Positions 17,839-26,815 of a DNA stretch of 64,000 bases are shown here, in pieces. Position numbers and translations under genes: made by a program. Source of the DNA: Mycobacterium sp. DL592 (lineage in GTDB: Bacteria > Actinomycetota > Actinomycetes > Mycobacteriales > Mycobacteriaceae); the NCBI RefSeq assembly GCF_011694515.1, contig NZ_CP050192.1, forward strand, positions 3,159,301-3,223,300, read 5' to 3'. Under the pieces are notes generated by a model. It saw only the letters and a list, made by a program, of their open reading frames with translations, made no database searches and was not told the DNA's origin. Each line of letters opens with the position of its first letter. Positions within the stretch are counted from its first letter, which is position 1.

Positions 17839-19374
17839 ATGACGAAGAGCAGAGCGCGGCGGGGCAACCGTCTGGCAACCGTGGGCACCGCGGTGTTCAT
17901 CGCCGCGGCGATCGGGACCGGAATTGTGTTGTGGCCGGGCACAACTAGTCGCCATGACGCCGTGGCCGAGGCGGCCGTGATCAATCCGGCACCGACGACG
18001 ATCGGCTTCTCCCAGCCGGGTGAGTTCATGTCGATGACCGCCGCCGATATCGGGCACACCCTCGACCTCATGGTGGCCACCGGTGCGAAGACGCTGCGGA
18101 CGGTTATCCCGTGGTCGGTAGTCGAGCAGACCAAGGGAACGCTCAACTGGTCGCTGGTCGACGCCGTGGTCAATGCCGCTGTGGCACGGTCGATGTCGAT
18201 TCTGGGTATCGTCGCGTTCACCCCCGATTGGGCCAGGGCGGCGGGTACGGCGACAATGATCGGCAGGCCGGCGTCGGTGACCGATTTCGCGGCATTCGCG
18301 AAGAAGGCGGCCGCGCGCTACAACGGTAAGATCTCGGCCTACGAGATCTGGAACGAACCGAACTCGTCGCTGTTCTACTCCCCCGGACCTGACCCGACCG
18401 GCTACACCGCGCTGCTCAAGGCGGCCTACCCCGCGATCAAGTCGGTGTCGTCGTCACTTCAGGTCGTCGCGGGCGCCTTGGGCGCAGACGTCACCTCCGC
18501 GACGGCAACCGACCCGGTGACGTTCCTGACCCAGATGTATGCCGCCGGCGCCAAGAACTACTTCGACGCGTTGTCATTTCATCCCTACCAGTACAGCCTG
18601 TCTTTCTCTGCAGGCGTGGACATCGCCAATTCGCCTGTGCAGCAATTGATGGACATGCGGACCACCATGGTCACCAACGGTGATTCCGCGAAGAAGATCT
18701 GGGCCACCGAGTACGGCGAGCCGACCGCCGCGGTGGACGAGAACACGCAGAGCTCGATGATCAACGACGTGGTGACCAAATGGCAGGAGCTGCCGTACAC
18801 CGGTCCGGTCATGATCTACACCACGCGTGACAAGTCGACCGGGAGTTCGGATCCGGAGGACACGTTCGGGGTGTTCCGGTCGGACTGGGCACCCAAGATC
18901 GCCCAGCAGGTCCTGCAGTGGCAGATCGCGAACGGGATCCCGAAATCCCCGGAGTACCAACGGTTCAGTGCCGTCACGGACGCATCGTACGGCGCGGTCC
19001 TCAGTCCGGTGTACAAGGCCACGTCCACGGTGTGGGCCCAGGTTCGCGCCAATGCCACGGTATTCGAGACGGCCGCGGCGGGATACGTGTCCTCCCCCAA
19101 CCCGGTCGCACTCAAGGCCCGCCCGCTCGGGGTTGCACCGACGGGCGCATTCGCCAACGGGTACCAGGATTTCGAGACCGGTGTGCGCATCTTCTACTCC
19201 GCGGCAACCGGGGCCCACGTCGTGGGCAGCGGGATCGCCTCGGCGTGGACATCGGCGCTCGGCTTGGCCACCACCGACGAGGTGCCGATGTCCGGCGGCG
19301 GGGTCCGGGTCGACTTCCAGCACGGCTTCATCACCTGGACACCTTCGGCAGGCGCGGTGGCGACCCGCTCGTAG
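17839..19374 (+). CDS. Secreted clan GH-A glycoside hydrolase (GH39/PslG-like) with LGFP-like tail
   Basis: A 511-residue enzyme with an N-terminal signal anchor (residues about 12-32) and a TIM-barrel glycosidase domain. The acid/base is probably Glu173 in EIWNEPNS and the nucleophile Glu291 in WATEYGEP, the spacing expected for clan GH-A enzymes. The last 65 residues carry an LGFP-like repeat (GSGIASAW, LGLATTDEV, VDFQHGFITW), a module linked to actinobacterial cell-envelope binding. Next to a polymerase it probably trims or releases the polysaccharide, as PslG does in Pseudomonas. Its 3' end overlaps the convergent glycosyltransferase gene by 44 bp. Confidence 0.85.
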   Translation: MTKSRARRGNRLATVGTAVFIAAAIGTGIVLWPGTTSRHDAVAEAAVINPAPTTIGFSQPGEFMSMTAADIGHTLDLMVATGAKTLRTVIPWSVVEQTKGTLNWSLVDAVVNAAVARSMSILGIVAFTPDWARAAGTATMIGRPASVTDFAAFAKKAAARYNGKISAYEIWNEPNSSLFYSPGPDPTGYTALLKAAYPAIKSVSSSLQVVAGALGADVTSATATDPVTFLTQMYAAGAKNYFDALSFHPYQYSLSFSAGVDIANSPVQQLMDMRTTMVTNGDSAKKIWATEYGEPTAAVDENTQSSMINDVVTKWQELPYTGPVMIYTTRDKSTGSSDPEDTFGVFRSDWAPKIAQQVLQWQIANGIPKSPEYQRFSAVTDASYGAVLSPVYKATSTVWAQVRANATVFETAAAGYVSSPNPVALKARPLGVAPTGAFANGYQDFETGVRIFYSAATGAHVVGSGIASAWTSALGLATTDEVPMSGGGVRVDFQHGFITWTPSAGAVATRS

Positions 19375-20506
19375 CCGTCGCCGCCAGGGTCACCAGTTCC
19401 GCCACCGCCTGGTGCGGACGGCGAGCCTGCCAGTGCCCGGCATTGATCTCGTAGAGGTCCGCCCCGTCGGACTCGGCGGAGCGCCGGTCGAGCAGGTAGC
19501 GCCGGCACGCCTGCACGAACTCCTGATCGCGGTCGAAAACCGGCAGGCGCAGATGGTCTTTCAGCGATCCCACCGCGGCGGTCGTCCCGACGATGGGCAG
19601 TCCGGCAGATGCCGCGTCGAGGACCTTCACCCTGACCCCGCCACCTGTTCGCACCGGGGCGATCAGCGCGCGGCAGGTCGCCAGCAGTGCAGGCAGGTCG
19701 TCGACGAAGCCGACATCACGCACACCGGTTGGGTAGTGCGGATCGACCGCGCCCGGTTTGCGGGCGCCGATGATCACCAGTTCCGCGCCGGGTATGCCCT
19801 CGGAGATCTGCGGCCACAACCGCAGCGCCTCGAGGAAGGCCTCCTGATTGGGTGGCCAGTCCCGGGTGCCGATGAACGCCAGCCGCGGCCCGGTGTCGGC
19901 GAGGTTCAACCGCGGCGCCGGTGGCAGCGTCAGCGCGACCCACCGCGCGCCGGGCACGCCGGCACCCCGGTACATGTCCGCCTCCTCGGCGTCATAGGTG
20001 CCTACCGCGTCGGCGGCCCGCGCCACCCGTAGTTCGTCGCGCAGCAACCGGGGTGCCTGCCACCGGCCGAGCCGGCCACGCGTGGCCCGCCACACCTCGG
20101 ACTCGGAGTTGACGGTGTTGACGACGAGGCCACGATGCCCGACGTGGGCCGAGGACAGGAACGACTCAGCCATATAGCTGTGTTCGGCGAAGAACACCCC
20201 GGCGTCACTGTGCTCGATCGCCGACACGAGCTCAGGGGTGTCGAACCGGACATGCACGAGACTCCGGCGCGAACCGATGGCATTGGCCGCCAACCGGACC
20301 CGACGAACCGGCGGCTTGGACACCTTGACCAGCGGCACGCCGGCGGGCATCGCCGTGGCTGCGGCGCCATCCCGGTGCGCCGACAGACAGATGGCGTCGA
20401 CCGGCCACGCCTGCGCCGCGATGTCGATCACCAGCCGCGACAGCGTGAGGTCACCGCCGTACTCGCGTTCGGGATCCTTGGACAGCAGGAACGTCACCTT
20501 GGTCAT
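19331..20506 (-). CDS. Glycosyltransferase, GT-B fold (group 1/GT4-like)
   Basis: A 391-residue cytoplasmic glycosyltransferase. The C-terminal nucleotide-sugar domain shows FIGTRDWPPNQEAF, a short GFVDDLPALLATC stretch and TGGGVRVKVLDAASAGLPIV, typical of GT4-like enzymes. ATG at 20506 overlaps the flippase stop by 4 bp. It is the last gene of the right-hand minus-strand operon and overlaps the glycoside hydrolase end by 44 bp (tail to tail). Donor and acceptor are unknown. Confidence 0.87.
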   Translation of the reverse strand: MTKVTFLLSKDPEREYGGDLTLSRLVIDIAAQAWPVDAICLSAHRDGAAATAMPAGVPLVKVSKPPVRRVRLAANAIGSRRSLVHVRFDTPELVSAIEHSDAGVFFAEHSYMAESFLSSAHVGHRGLVVNTVNSESEVWRATRGRLGRWQAPRLLRDELRVARAADAVGTYDAEEADMYRGAGVPGARWVALTLPPAPRLNLADTGPRLAFIGTRDWPPNQEAFLEALRLWPQISEGIPGAELVIIGARKPGAVDPHYPTGVRDVGFVDDLPALLATCRALIAPVRTGGGVRVKVLDAASAGLPIVGTTAAVGSLKDHLRLPVFDRDQEFVQACRRYLLDRRSAESDGADLYEINAGHWQARRPHQAVAELVTLAATATSGSPPRLPKVSR

Positions 20507-21657
20507 CGACCACCCCCTCGATACAGAACCTTCAGATACACGCCCAGCAGGACCGCGTCTGTCAGCACCGACGCGATCGCCGCGCCGACCGCTCCCAGCG
20601 GACTCAGGGCGGCGACACACGCCAGCTTCACCGGAACCAAACCCACTGCGGCCCAGGCCCGCACGAGGTCGCGATGTTGCATGTAGAGCACCGCGGTGTA
20701 GACGTAGTTGGCGGCCCGCATAGCGCAGAACGCCGCCATCAGCACCATCGCGACGCCCAGCTCCCGCGGTGCCGGCGACAGCAGCAGGCCCACCCCGACG
20801 GTCAGCACCAGCACGCCCGCCACCGCCGACAGTTTCATGATGGCCTTCGGTGCGGGGCCGGTCGCCAGATCGCCGCCCGACTCGCGCAGCGGCTCGTGGT
20901 AGGTGGCCACATACGACTGGCCCAGTGCCGCCACCGCCCATGCCATCACCGACGCCACCGAATAGAGGCCCGCGATGCGGGAGTCGGTCAGGAACCCCAG
21001 CAGCAGCACGTCACCCTGGATGTAGAGCGCGTTGCCGAGGTGCTCGAGCACCAGGGCCGCGACCAGACGCGGCGGTCCGGGCACCGCGGGCCGGTGCCCG
21101 CGCACCACCAGCACGGCCAGCACCGCGACCGCGAAGTACGGTGCGGCGTAGAGCAAGCTGGCCACCAGCAGGGTGGGCTGGTCGACGGCGAACAGATAGC
21201 CGGTGGCGATCGCGATGCTGGTGGTCTGGCGGAGGGTGTCCATCCGCATGACGCGGTCCGGATGCCCGTCACGCAGATCCTGGCTCTTGTAGGCGTTGAA
21301 CACCAGCTCGCCGCCGCCGACGACCAGTCCGAACCAGGCGATGTAGTTCACGTCGACGACCGCGACACCCGCCGCCATCAGCAGCAGGCCCACCCCCACC
21401 CGGGTGGTGCGTTCACCCAGGAACCGCTCCCTCGACTCGCGTAGCGCGCGGACGTTGAATGGATTGTCCAGGGGGGCGCAGACGATTGCCGCCAGCGCGA
21501 AACCCATGGCGTACAAGCCGTAGTCGGCGATGCCGAGGCGGCTGATCACCGCCAGTGTCCAGAGCAGTCCGACGCCGCGGCCGCCGTACATCCACACCGC
21601 CGCCAGGACGGTTTTGCCGAGCCGGCCGGCGGAGGCCGGTGACGACACCCCGGTCAT
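20503..21657 (-). CDS. Polysaccharide flippase (Wzx/MATE-like)
   Basis: A 384-residue membrane protein with about 12 hydrophobic segments, of the polysaccharide biosynthesis (Wzx, MOP/MVF superfamily) type. It should move the lipid-linked repeat unit across the membrane to the polymerase. ATG at 21657 is preferred because it overlaps the upstream glycosyltransferase stop by 4 bp; the longer start at 21681 would overlap more. It lacks obvious soluble domains. Confidence 0.85.
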   Translation of the reverse strand: MTGVSSPASAGRLGKTVLAAVWMYGGRGVGLLWTLAVISRLGIADYGLYAMGFALAAIVCAPLDNPFNVRALRESRERFLGERTTRVGVGLLLMAAGVAVVDVNYIAWFGLVVGGGELVFNAYKSQDLRDGHPDRVMRMDTLRQTTSIAIATGYLFAVDQPTLLVASLLYAAPYFAVAVLAVLVVRGHRPAVPGPPRLVAALVLEHLGNALYIQGDVLLLGFLTDSRIAGLYSVASVMAWAVAALGQSYVATYHEPLRESGGDLATGPAPKAIMKLSAVAGVLVLTVGVGLLLSPAPRELGVAMVLMAAFCAMRAANYVYTAVLYMQHRDLVRAWAAVGLVPVKLACVAALSPLGAVGAAIASVLTDAVLLGVYLKVLYRGGGR

Positions 21658-22763
21658 CGGGACCGCACCAGCGCCGACCACTGCTCGGCGTAGGCCTCGG
21701 CCACCGCCTGAGGGGAACGCCGCTCCCGTTCGGCGATGGCATTGGCGGCAAGGGTGTTCAGGCGCGCCCCGTCGTCGACGAGATGGTCGATGGCCGAGCA
21801 GAACTGGCGCACGCTCGGGTCGGCACCCGGTACGCGCAGCACGACCGCGCCGTGCCGCTCGTCGAGATCGGCCAGCGCCCCGTGGTCACTGCAGATCACC
21901 GGGGTGCCGTAGCCGAGCGCGTGGGTGACCACCGCAGAGGACGGATAGGCCGGGCCGTAGAACGTGCGCCGGCCGTACGGGACGACCACGGCACGCACCG
22001 ACTCGAAGAACGCGTCTTCGTCGTCGCCCTCGACCCCGCCGAGAATGTCGATGCCGGGAGCCGGCGACAGCTCTTCGGTGCCGCGGCCCGCGACCCGGAT
22101 CGCGATGTCGTCGCGCAGCGACTCCCTGATACGGCCGATCAATTCGAAACCCTTGCCGCGGTAGACCAATCCGAAGAAGCCCACGGCCAGCGGCCGCTGC
22201 GCGACGGGTTTGACCGCCCGGCGCACCGGTGCGATATGCGGGACCCGAGCCACCCGCGCACGTGGGTAGGCGACCGCCAGGGCCTGCGCGCCGCTGTCGG
22301 TCAGGGAGAACAGCTGCAAGCCTGCGGCCACGGAACGTTCGATGCGGTGCGAGACGAGCTGCAGCGGCAGGTGCACACCATGGTTGACCAACCGGTGGCC
22401 GGCCATGAACCGGGTCCGCCACGGCCACCAGATGAGCCTGGGCGGATCGTGGACCGTCGCGCTGACCGCCACGTCGCGCCGGCCGGCGATCGCCCAAAAC
22501 GGTGTCACCGCACCGCCACTGAGTTCGGCGTGGACCAGCGTCGGCCCGGGATGGGGCGAGTCGATCAGTTCGCTGACGGCGCGGCGATGGCGTCGCAGGT
22601 CGGCCACCCCATCCTCGCCGGGCCCGCCGTGGCGGTATTCGACAACCGACCCGAACAGGCCGCGCACGGCGTCGAGGAACTGCTGTGCGTAGTCACCGAC
22701 ACCGCCGGCCCCCGCGCGGGGGCCGATGTAAATGAGCCGAACCTCGGCCAGTGAGCGCGACAT
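21654..22763 (-). CDS. Glycosyltransferase family 4-like
   Basis: A 369-residue GT-B fold enzyme. The N-terminus has the glycine-rich loop IGPRAGAGGVGDYA, and the C-terminal half has VGFFGLVYRGKGFE and a final acidic region around YPSSAVVTHALGYGTPVI that takes the place of the EX7E motif. It is immediately downstream of the hexapeptide acetyltransferase (adjacent, no gap) and overlaps the flippase by 4 bp. It probably adds one sugar of the repeat unit. Confidence 0.86.
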   Translation of the reverse strand: MSRSLAEVRLIYIGPRAGAGGVGDYAQQFLDAVRGLFGSVVEYRHGGPGEDGVADLRRHRRAVSELIDSPHPGPTLVHAELSGGAVTPFWAIAGRRDVAVSATVHDPPRLIWWPWRTRFMAGHRLVNHGVHLPLQLVSHRIERSVAAGLQLFSLTDSGAQALAVAYPRARVARVPHIAPVRRAVKPVAQRPLAVGFFGLVYRGKGFELIGRIRESLRDDIAIRVAGRGTEELSPAPGIDILGGVEGDDEDAFFESVRAVVVPYGRRTFYGPAYPSSAVVTHALGYGTPVICSDHGALADLDERHGAVVLRVPGADPSVRQFCSAIDHLVDDGARLNTLAANAIAERERRSPQAVAEAYAEQWSALVRSR

Positions 22764-23378
22764 CTAGTAGAACAGCGGCCGGTACTTGGGGCGGTACCGT
22801 AGCGCCTCCGGGTTACGGGTGCTGAGGACCTTGGCGGGTACCCCGGCCACCACCGCCAGTGGGGCGACGTCGCCGCGGACCATCGAGCACCCACCCACCA
22901 CTGCGCCGCGGCCCAGTGTCACACCCGACAGGATGGTGGACCGGCTGGCCACCCACACGTAGTCCTCGATGACGCAGGGTTCCAGGATCGGCGCAAACGA
23001 CGGGTCATTGTGATCGTGGTAGCCCCCGATGATGTGCACGTCGGAGGCCAGAACGACGTTGTCGCCGATGGTGATTCCGCCGCGGGCGTCCAGCATGCAG
23101 CGAAAGCCGATGGAGCAGGCCTCCCCGATCGTCAGGTTGCCGATGTCCAGGATGGTGGTGCCACGGAAGATCGACGAGTCCTTTCCGATGGTGGCGCCGA
23201 ACAGTCGCAGGTAGGCCTGCCGCACGTGATGGGACGGGAAGTAGGTGAAGAACAGGTTGAAGCCGAGCAGGCCGACCCGGTTGTACAGCTTGCGCGCGAA
23301 CGAGATGTCCTGCATCGGGGGTGGTTTGACCGGCTGAAGGCTCGGCGCACCTCCGGTGGTCAGGGGTTGGCTGGTCAT
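22764..23378 (-). CDS. Left-handed beta-helix (hexapeptide) O-acetyltransferase, WcaF/maltose acetyltransferase type
   Basis: A 204-residue protein with hexapeptide repeats (ITIGDNVVLASDV, CVIEDYVWVASRS, LGRGAVVGG) and the terminal motif VVAGVPAKVL, typical of CoA-dependent sugar O-acetyltransferases. It is cytoplasmic. A His (HIIGGYHDH region) is a plausible catalytic residue. ATG at 23378 overlaps the upstream dehydratase stop by 4 bp. It probably acetylates a sugar of the repeat unit before export, complementing the membrane acyltransferase in the left operon. Confidence 0.88.
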   Translation of the reverse strand: MTSQPLTTGGAPSLQPVKPPPMQDISFARKLYNRVGLLGFNLFFTYFPSHHVRQAYLRLFGATIGKDSSIFRGTTILDIGNLTIGEACSIGFRCMLDARGGITIGDNVVLASDVHIIGGYHDHNDPSFAPILEPCVIEDYVWVASRSTILSGVTLGRGAVVGGCSMVRGDVAPLAVVAGVPAKVLSTRNPEALRYRPKYRPLFY

Positions 23379-24382
23379 CTGTTTCCTCCCATGGCATGTT
23401 GTGGTGCTGCGATCGAGCCCAGGTCGTGGCGGACCATCGCGGCGACGATGTCGGGGAAGTCCGCGGTCCGCCGCCAACCCAGGCTCTGTTCGGCGTGGCT
23501 GGGATCCCCCACCATGTCCACCGGGTCGGTCGGCCGTATCAGCGCGGCGTCGGTGTGGACGTAACGCTGCCAATCGTCGATGCCGACCTCGGCGAAGGCG
23601 GTGCGGACGAAGTCCGCGATCGAATACGAGGTGCCCGTGGCGATCACGAAATCCTCGCCGGCACCGCGAAGTGCGATGCGGTACAGCGCGTCGACATAGT
23701 CCGGTGCCCAGCCCCAGTCACGGCGGGTCTGCAGGTCACCGAGGCGCACCGAGTCCTGCAGGCCGCAGGCGATCCTTGCGACCGCAGTGCTGATCTTGCG
23801 GGTCACGAACCGGGTTGGCCGAAGCGGTGATTCGTGGTTGTAGAGGATGGCGTTGGCCGCCGCGAGTCCCCGCGTACGGTAGATCGCACACATCATGTGG
23901 CCGAGTGCCTTCGAGGCGCCGTAGGGCGATGTCGGGTTGATCGGGGTGGCTTCCGTTTGCGGTGACTGCGAGGAGCCCGCGAAGATCTCCGCGCTCGAGG
24001 CGTTGACCACGACGATGGGCTGACCCTGTTCGTCCTGCACCCGCAGGCAGCCGTCGAGCAGCGCGGTGGTCGACCCCGAGTTGACACTCAGCGCGGTAAC
24101 CGGGTCGTGCCAGGAGGCCGCGACCGACGTGACTCCCGCCAGGTGGAAGACGTACTGCGGGGCAACACGTCTCACCAGTGCGAGGACGGTATCGGCGTCC
24201 TCCAGATCCACCGGGTGTTCGACGACACCGGGTGCGGCGCGTCCGGGTAGCGACCCGGGCCGCGTCACCCCGTGCACCGTCAAGCCCGACGCGGTCAGCA
24301 GCCGGGCCAGATAGTGGCCGTCCTGCCCAGTCACGCCGGTGACCAGTGCGGCACCGCGTGGTGGCCGTTGGGATGTCATCAC
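23375..24382 (-). CDS. GDP-mannose 4,6-dehydratase-like SDR enzyme (copy 2)
   Basis: A 335-residue extended SDR-family protein. The NAD(P)-binding motif [12 protein letters not shown], the SSAEIF stretch and the YGASK catalytic Tyr/Lys pair match GDP-mannose 4,6-dehydratases and their reductase relatives. The start is GTG at 24382 or ATG at 24379. It follows a second, better-matching GMD gene after only 6 bp. The pair may act as dehydratase plus reductase to make GDP-6-deoxy-talose or GDP-rhamnose, but this copy keeps GMD-like motifs, so two dehydratases are also possible. Confidence 0.85.
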   Translation of the reverse strand: MMTSQRPPRGAALVTGVTGQDGHYLARLLTASGLTVHGVTRPGSLPGRAAPGVVEHPVDLEDADTVLALVRRVAPQYVFHLAGVTSVAASWHDPVTALSVNSGSTTALLDGCLRVQDEQGQPIVVVNASSAEIFAGSSQSPQTEATPINPTSPYGASKALGHMMCAIYRTRGLAAANAILYNHESPLRPTRFVTRKISTAVARIACGLQDSVRLGDLQTRRDWGWAPDYVDALYRIALRGAGEDFVIATGTSYSIADFVRTAFAEVGIDDWQRYVHTDAALIRPTDPVDMVGDPSHAEQSLGWRRTADFPDIVAAMVRHDLGSIAAPQHAMGGNR

Positions 24383-24388
24383 AGGCCG

Positions 24389-25405
24389 CTACAGCGCGGC
24401 AGCACGCATCGCGCGCGACTCGCTGTCGAGATCGCTGGACACCATCATCTCGATGAGTTCCTTGAACCCGACGGTGGGCTGCCAACCCAAAACCCGCTGC
24501 GCTTTGGCGGCATCGCCGACGAGCAGGTCCACCTCGGCCGGCCGGATGAGCGATTTGTCCAGCTGTACGTAGGGCTCCCAGTCGTCGATCCCGACGCTGG
24601 CGAAGGCGATGTCGAGCATCTCCCGAATGGAATGCGTCCGGCCGGTGCATATCACGTAGTCGTCAGCCACGTCCTGCTGCAGCATCAAATACATCGCCTC
24701 GACGTAGTCACCGGCGAATCCCCAATCGCGCCGCGCGTCGAGATTGCCCAGCGTGACGTGACTCTCGGCGCCCAGCGCGATCCGCGCCACCGCGCGAGTC
24801 ACCTTTCGGGTGACGAATTCCACACCACGCCTCGGTGATTCGTGGTTGAACAGGATTCCGGAACTCGCATGCATATCGTAGGACTCGCGGTAGTTGACCG
24901 TCATGTAGTGGCCGTAGACCTTGGCTACCCCGTAGGGCGAGCGGGGCCACAACAGGGTCGACTCGGTCTGCGGCACCTGCTGGACCTTGCCGAACATCTC
25001 CGAACTCGACGCCTGGTAGAACCGGACTTTTCGGCCTGAGATGTCCTGGTAGAGCCGAATGGCTTCCAGCAGATTGAGCACGCCACCGCCGGTGACATCG
25101 GTGGTCAGCCGGGCGTTGCGCCACGAGTACGCCACGTACGACACAGCGCCCAGGTTGTAGACCTCGTCGGGCTCGGCAATCGTCAGCGACCGCATCAGGC
25201 TCGACATGTCGAGCAGGTCACCGGTGATGACCTTCACCCCGGGCACGGTCTGGCGCAGCATCGCCTCTTTGGGGTTGTTCTGTCCACGGATCAGTCCGTA
25301 GACCGTGTACCCCCTGGACAGCAACAGCTCCGAAAGGTACAGCCCGTCTTGTCCTGTCACACCGGTGATCAATGCCGATCTCTTCGGCTGGTCGATGAGC
25401 CTCAT
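24389..25405 (-). CDS. gmd: GDP-mannose 4,6-dehydratase
   Basis: A 338-residue SDR enzyme making GDP-4-keto-6-deoxy-mannose from GDP-mannose. [16 protein letters not shown], the SSSEMFG stretch, YGVAKVYGH (catalytic Tyr/Lys) and FNHESPRRG are all classical GMD sequence. ATG at 25405 overlaps the upstream glycosyltransferase by 4 bp. GMD enzymes feed fucose, rhamnose, talose or perosamine branches; no fucose synthase or aminotransferase is present in this locus. Confidence 0.92.
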   Translation of the reverse strand: MRLIDQPKRSALITGVTGQDGLYLSELLLSRGYTVYGLIRGQNNPKEAMLRQTVPGVKVITGDLLDMSSLMRSLTIAEPDEVYNLGAVSYVAYSWRNARLTTDVTGGGVLNLLEAIRLYQDISGRKVRFYQASSSEMFGKVQQVPQTESTLLWPRSPYGVAKVYGHYMTVNYRESYDMHASSGILFNHESPRRGVEFVTRKVTRAVARIALGAESHVTLGNLDARRDWGFAGDYVEAMYLMLQQDVADDYVICTGRTHSIREMLDIAFASVGIDDWEPYVQLDKSLIRPAEVDLLVGDAAKAQRVLGWQPTVGFKELIEMMVSSDLDSESRAMRAAAL

Positions 25406-26562
25406 GCCGCCACCCCTATGGTCGCTTGTATTTCGGACCGCAGTCCGTCGATGAATCGGTCCTCGGTGAAGCGCTCCATTGCGCCGCGGATCTTGTTCTC
25501 GTCGAATTGGGAACTTTCCAAACGCCGCACGGCGCGGGCGATCTCGGCCGCCTCGGGTCGGTCGAAGAACACGCCGGTGACCCCTTCGACCACGGTGTCG
25601 ACGAATCCACCCCAGCGCAGAACCACACTCGGCCGGCCCCACACACCGGCCTCGATCGGGGTCAGCCCGTAGTCCTCGAAGCTGGCCGCCACCACAGCGC
25701 GACAGTTCTGGTACAGCCAGGCCATCTCGTCATCCGAGAGGCCCTCGAGCATAAGCACATTGGGCGCGGCGAGCCGACGGATCCGCTCGGCTTCCGGGCC
25801 GCGACCGACGACGACCAGCGGCCGGTCCAGCTCACCGAATGCCCTCACCACCTCGTCGACGTTCTTGTAAGGCAGCAGCCGTGAGACGCAGAGATAGAAC
25901 TCGCCCGCCGGACGCCGGGCAGCGGCCGGCCCGAGCCAGTCGAGTGCCGCGCGCACAGGCTGGGCCTGCTCGTGGCCAGTCATGCCGACGGGAGCGGGCA
26001 CGACGTCGGCGTCGATGCCGTAGGCGTCGCGGATACGCTCGCGGGCGACCGAAGAGATGGCGACGTAGCGCTGGCAGGACTGCGCCGCTCTGCGGTCCCA
26101 GCGTTTGAGGTAGGGCCCCAGCACGGCCAGCGCGGACTTCTTGAGGGGTCCGGCACCCTCACCGAGGTACATCTCGCTGGCATAGAGCCATCGGGCCGGT
26201 GAGTAGCAATAGACGAGTTTGTCGCCGTGGGCGCGAAAGCCGTGCGCCCATCCGCTGGAACTGGTGATCACCAGTTCGGCGTCGACCTTCATGGCCTGTG
26301 CGGCGAATGGGAGCAGCGGCAGCGCGGCCCGGTGGTTGCGCCGCAACGGGCCGACGCGGTTCAGCGGTGAGACCCGGATGTCACGTTCGGCGAACTCCGG
26401 ATAGGTGCCGGCCGGATCGAACAGCAACGTATAAATCGGAGCCTGCGGAAATGCCCGGCTAATTGCCAACACAACCTTCTCGGCGCCACCGCGCTGAGTC
26501 AGGTAGTCGTGCGCAATCGCCACGGGGTACGGACCGATGTCGGCCTCCCAGGATCGGACCAC
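25402..26562 (-). CDS. Glycosyltransferase family 4 (WbaZ-like mannosyltransferase type)
   Basis: A 386-residue GT4 enzyme. [15 protein letters not shown] near the N-terminus and [17 protein letters not shown] plus [12 protein letters not shown] (the EX7E-type acidic motif) near the C-terminus are close to WbaZ-like mannosyltransferases. GTG at 26562 lies right behind an AGGAGG, which is too close for optimal spacing, so the exact start is uncertain. It is the first gene of the right-hand minus-strand operon, adjacent to gmd, and may use GDP-mannose or a derivative. Confidence 0.88.
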   Translation of the reverse strand: MVRSWEADIGPYPVAIAHDYLTQRGGAEKVVLAISRAFPQAPIYTLLFDPAGTYPEFAERDIRVSPLNRVGPLRRNHRAALPLLPFAAQAMKVDAELVITSSSGWAHGFRAHGDKLVYCYSPARWLYASEMYLGEGAGPLKKSALAVLGPYLKRWDRRAAQSCQRYVAISSVARERIRDAYGIDADVVPAPVGMTGHEQAQPVRAALDWLGPAAARRPAGEFYLCVSRLLPYKNVDEVVRAFGELDRPLVVVGRGPEAERIRRLAAPNVLMLEGLSDDEMAWLYQNCRAVVAASFEDYGLTPIEAGVWGRPSVVLRWGGFVDTVVEGVTGVFFDRPEAAEIARAVRRLESSQFDENKIRGAMERFTEDRFIDGLRSEIQATIGVAA

Positions 26563-26815
26563 GCCTCCTGCTCAATCCGGCGCCTGTGGCACCGTGAGCT
26601 TCGTTGGCGCGGTTGAGGTTCCCCGACCCGTAGTTGACATTGAAACTTGCCCGGGCCGGACCCACAACCCGAGAAGGCCCCGGTGTCCGTTTGTTCACAT
26701 TTCAGCAATTCATGTAACGCTGGCGAATCCGCGGTCATTACGACGGGAAATGTTGTCCCACCAGCAAAACCTAGGCGCAGAATTTACAGTCGCGCCAGTT
26801 AATTAATGGTGGGAA
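26563..26815. other. AT-rich promoter region at the right edge of the polysaccharide locus
   Basis: This 253-bp gap lies upstream of the first right-operon gene, with the PuuE-like gene end on the other side. The stretch 26690-26810 is AT-rich against a GC-rich background and includes a TTAATTAAT. It should contain the promoter of the seven-gene operon and may mark an island boundary. No direct repeat or tRNA attachment site was found. Confidence 0.5.

Noticed and set aside
19375..20506. Glycosyltransferase gene starting at 20941
   Set aside because: The extra residues are antisense-like sequence inside the flippase gene; the ATG at 20506 gives the usual GT length and a 4-bp overlap.
26690..26815. 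Insertion-sequence remnant in the AT-rich gap
   Set aside because: No inverted terminal repeats and no transposase-like frame were found.
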